Below are positions 62,942 through 64,000 of a stretch of DNA of 64,000 bases, in pieces. This DNA is from Asanoa siamensis (lineage in GTDB: Bacteria > Actinomycetota > Actinomycetes > Mycobacteriales > Micromonosporaceae). The stretch lies in contig NZ_BONE01000006.1 in the NCBI RefSeq assembly GCF_016862555.1, positions 1 to 64,000 of the forward strand, in the 5' to 3' direction. Made by a program: the position numbers and the translations under genes. Under the pieces are notes generated by a model. That model was not told the origin of the DNA, did not search any database, and saw nothing but the letters and a program-made list of their open reading frames with translations. Positions within the stretch are counted from its first letter, which is position 1, and the number at the start of each line of letters is the position of its first letter.

Positions 62942-64000
62942 TTGCGGGGCCGGCGAGGGTACGGGAGACGAGCACTGAGACCCCAGAGTTGGCTGTGGGC
63001 GCTGTTGGCGATGTTCGTCGCGGCGACGATCGCGATCGCGGTGGGTCCCGCGCCGGCCGTCGCGTCCTGGTCGACCCAGGCGGCCTGCTCGCTGGTGTTC
63101 ACCGGCCTGTCCTGGCAACTGGCCACGGCGACCGACCGCTCCCCGCTGACCCGCCGGTTCTGGCGGGCCGCGACGGCCAGCGGGGTCCTGTTCACCGTCA
63201 GCCCGCTGCTGCGGGCGATCGACGTCATAGTGGAGCCCGGGCGGGAGAGCGCCGCCTGGACCGTCCCGTCGGCACTGCTCACCGTCGGCTCCGCGTTCCT
63301 GCTCTGCTTCATGCTCGGCCCGGTGCCGACCGACGGCGACCAGCGGCAGCGCCACGGGCTGTGGCTGGAGGCGAGCACGGTGCTGGTGGCCGCGGCCGTC
63401 TTCGTCTGGACGATCGCGCTGAGCGGCGCGGGCCAGGCCGAGAACCCCGCGCAGCGGGTCTGGACGGCGATCGGCGCGATCATCATGTTCGTCTCGGCGT
63501 TCGCGGTGACCCGCCTGCTGGTGGTCGGCGCGGCCCCGTTCGTGACCGCCTGCGGTCTCGCGATCGGTGTCGCGTTCGTCCTGCACGGCCTCGAACGCGC
63601 CCTCAACCCGCAGGTCGCCGGCGTCGACGACGCCCGCCTGGCGCTGATCGGCCGGCTGGTGCCGCCGCTGCTGCTCGCGGCCGCGCCCTGCCTCGAGCGG
63701 CTGGGCCGGCGCACGTCCACCGGGCTGCGCGGCCGGCGCGCCCGGCTCCTCGTGCCGCTGGTCGCGCTCGCCGCCACCCAGTTGCTGCTCGTGGGCCAGC
63801 TCGCCGACGAGGGCCTGACCGTGCGGACCTGGGGCGTCGCGATGGGCACCGTCGTCATCGCCGCGTTGATCATCCTGCGTCAGGACCTGCTGCTCGTGGA
63901 GAACGCCCGGCTGGTCGCCCAGCTCGACGACTCGGTCGACACGCTGGCCGAGCGCGAGCGGTGGTTCCGGTCGCTGGTCGAGCACTCGTCGGACGTCACG
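62942..64000 (+). CDS. Polytopic membrane sensor with PAS start, cut by the right window edge
   Basis: The frame is open to the last base. It encodes about ten membrane helices (for example 'LWALLAMFVAATIAIAV', 'ALLTVGSAFLLCFMLG', 'LLVPLVALAATQLLLV'), then a short coiled linker ('LVENARLVAQLDDSVDTLAERERWF') and the beginning of a PAS domain ('FRSLVEHSSDVT'). Proteins with this layout usually continue into GGDEF/EAL (cyclic-di-GMP) or histidine-kinase output domains, outside the window. The start is uncertain: TTG 62942 opens the frame, a CTG at 62979 has GGGAGA seven bases upstream, and ATG 63011 lies inside the first helix. Confidence 0.75.
   Translation, partial: MRGRRGYGRRALRPQSWLWALLAMFVAATIAIAVGPAPAVASWSTQAACSLVFTGLSWQLATATDRSPLTRRFWRAATASGVLFTVSPLLRAIDVIVEPGRESAAWTVPSALLTVGSAFLLCFMLGPVPTDGDQRQRHGLWLEASTVLVAAAVFVWTIALSGAGQAENPAQRVWTAIGAIIMFVSAFAVTRLLVVGAAPFVTACGLAIGVAFVLHGLERALNPQVAGVDDARLALIGRLVPPLLLAAAPCLERLGRRTSTGLRGRRARLLVPLVALAATQLLLVGQLADEGLTVRTWGVAMGTVVIAALIILRQDLLLVENARLVAQLDDSVDTLAERERWFRSLVEHSSDVT

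Overview
The window is GC-rich, densely packed DNA with short intergenic gaps and many ATGA/GTGA start-stop overlaps. It looks like the chromosome of a filamentous actinomycete. Deazaflavin (F420)-type oxidoreductases, ergothioneine genes, a Cgl0159-type aldolase in the inositol operon, a membrane serine/threonine kinase and an IdeR/DmdR-like iron box all fit the Actinomycetes. The family Micromonosporaceae is my best guess, but that is inference. No tRNA, rRNA, CRISPR array, insertion sequence or prophage was recognised, and no gene-free gap exceeds about 250 bases.

Left part (1-15.9 kb): a truncated HTH-regulator end; a unit of a membrane-anchored protein, a NicO nickel/cobalt transporter and a giant secreted metallophosphoesterase with chitin-binding modules; an F420-type oxidoreductase; a lipoprotein / Ser-Thr kinase / FHA-HTH signalling unit; a YkvA-like protein; a Tat-exported beta-carbonic anhydrase; a secreted endonuclease/phosphatase-fold protein beside a decayed relative; a deazaflavin-dependent reductase; and a tandem pair of paralogues of unknown function, one decayed.

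Glycan and inositol region (15.9-35.3 kb): a GH95 alpha-L-fucosidase and a probable GH110 alpha-1,3-galactosidase diverge from one short promoter. Next comes a GH38 alpha-mannosidase operon with a complete CUT1-type sugar ABC importer, then a ROK regulator. A seven-gene myo-inositol catabolic operon follows (iolG-iolE-iolC-aldolase-iolB-iolD-mmsA). The GH95/GH110 promoter and the inositol promoter carry near-identical 16-base elements, suggesting common control.

Middle (35.4-42.1 kb): two proteins of unknown function, a minimal ergothioneine pair egtB-egtD, a DHA2-type MFS exporter, a remnant of an FAD-linked oxidase and a VC0807-like membrane protein.

Iron region (42.2-50.1 kb): two transcription units diverge from an iron box. 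One encodes a siderophore-binding lipoprotein, all parts of an ECF (energy-coupling factor) transporter and a siderophore-interacting reductase. The other encodes a FecCD-type permease pair and its ATPase. Two different importer architectures therefore share one iron-responsive switch.

Right part (50.2-64 kb): an arginase-fold protein; a seven-gene operon that joins a branched-chain-amino-acid-type ABC importer to two secreted proteins (LamG-like and sugar dehydrogenase-like) and starts at tandem palindromes next to a LacI regulator; a membrane-anchored Hsp70-like protein; an aldo/keto reductase; and the start of a polytopic PAS-type sensor that runs off the right edge.

Eight genes show a TANNNT-like -10 hexamer 6-7 bases before the start codon and no Shine-Dalgarno sequence, the usual sign of leaderless transcription in actinomycetes.
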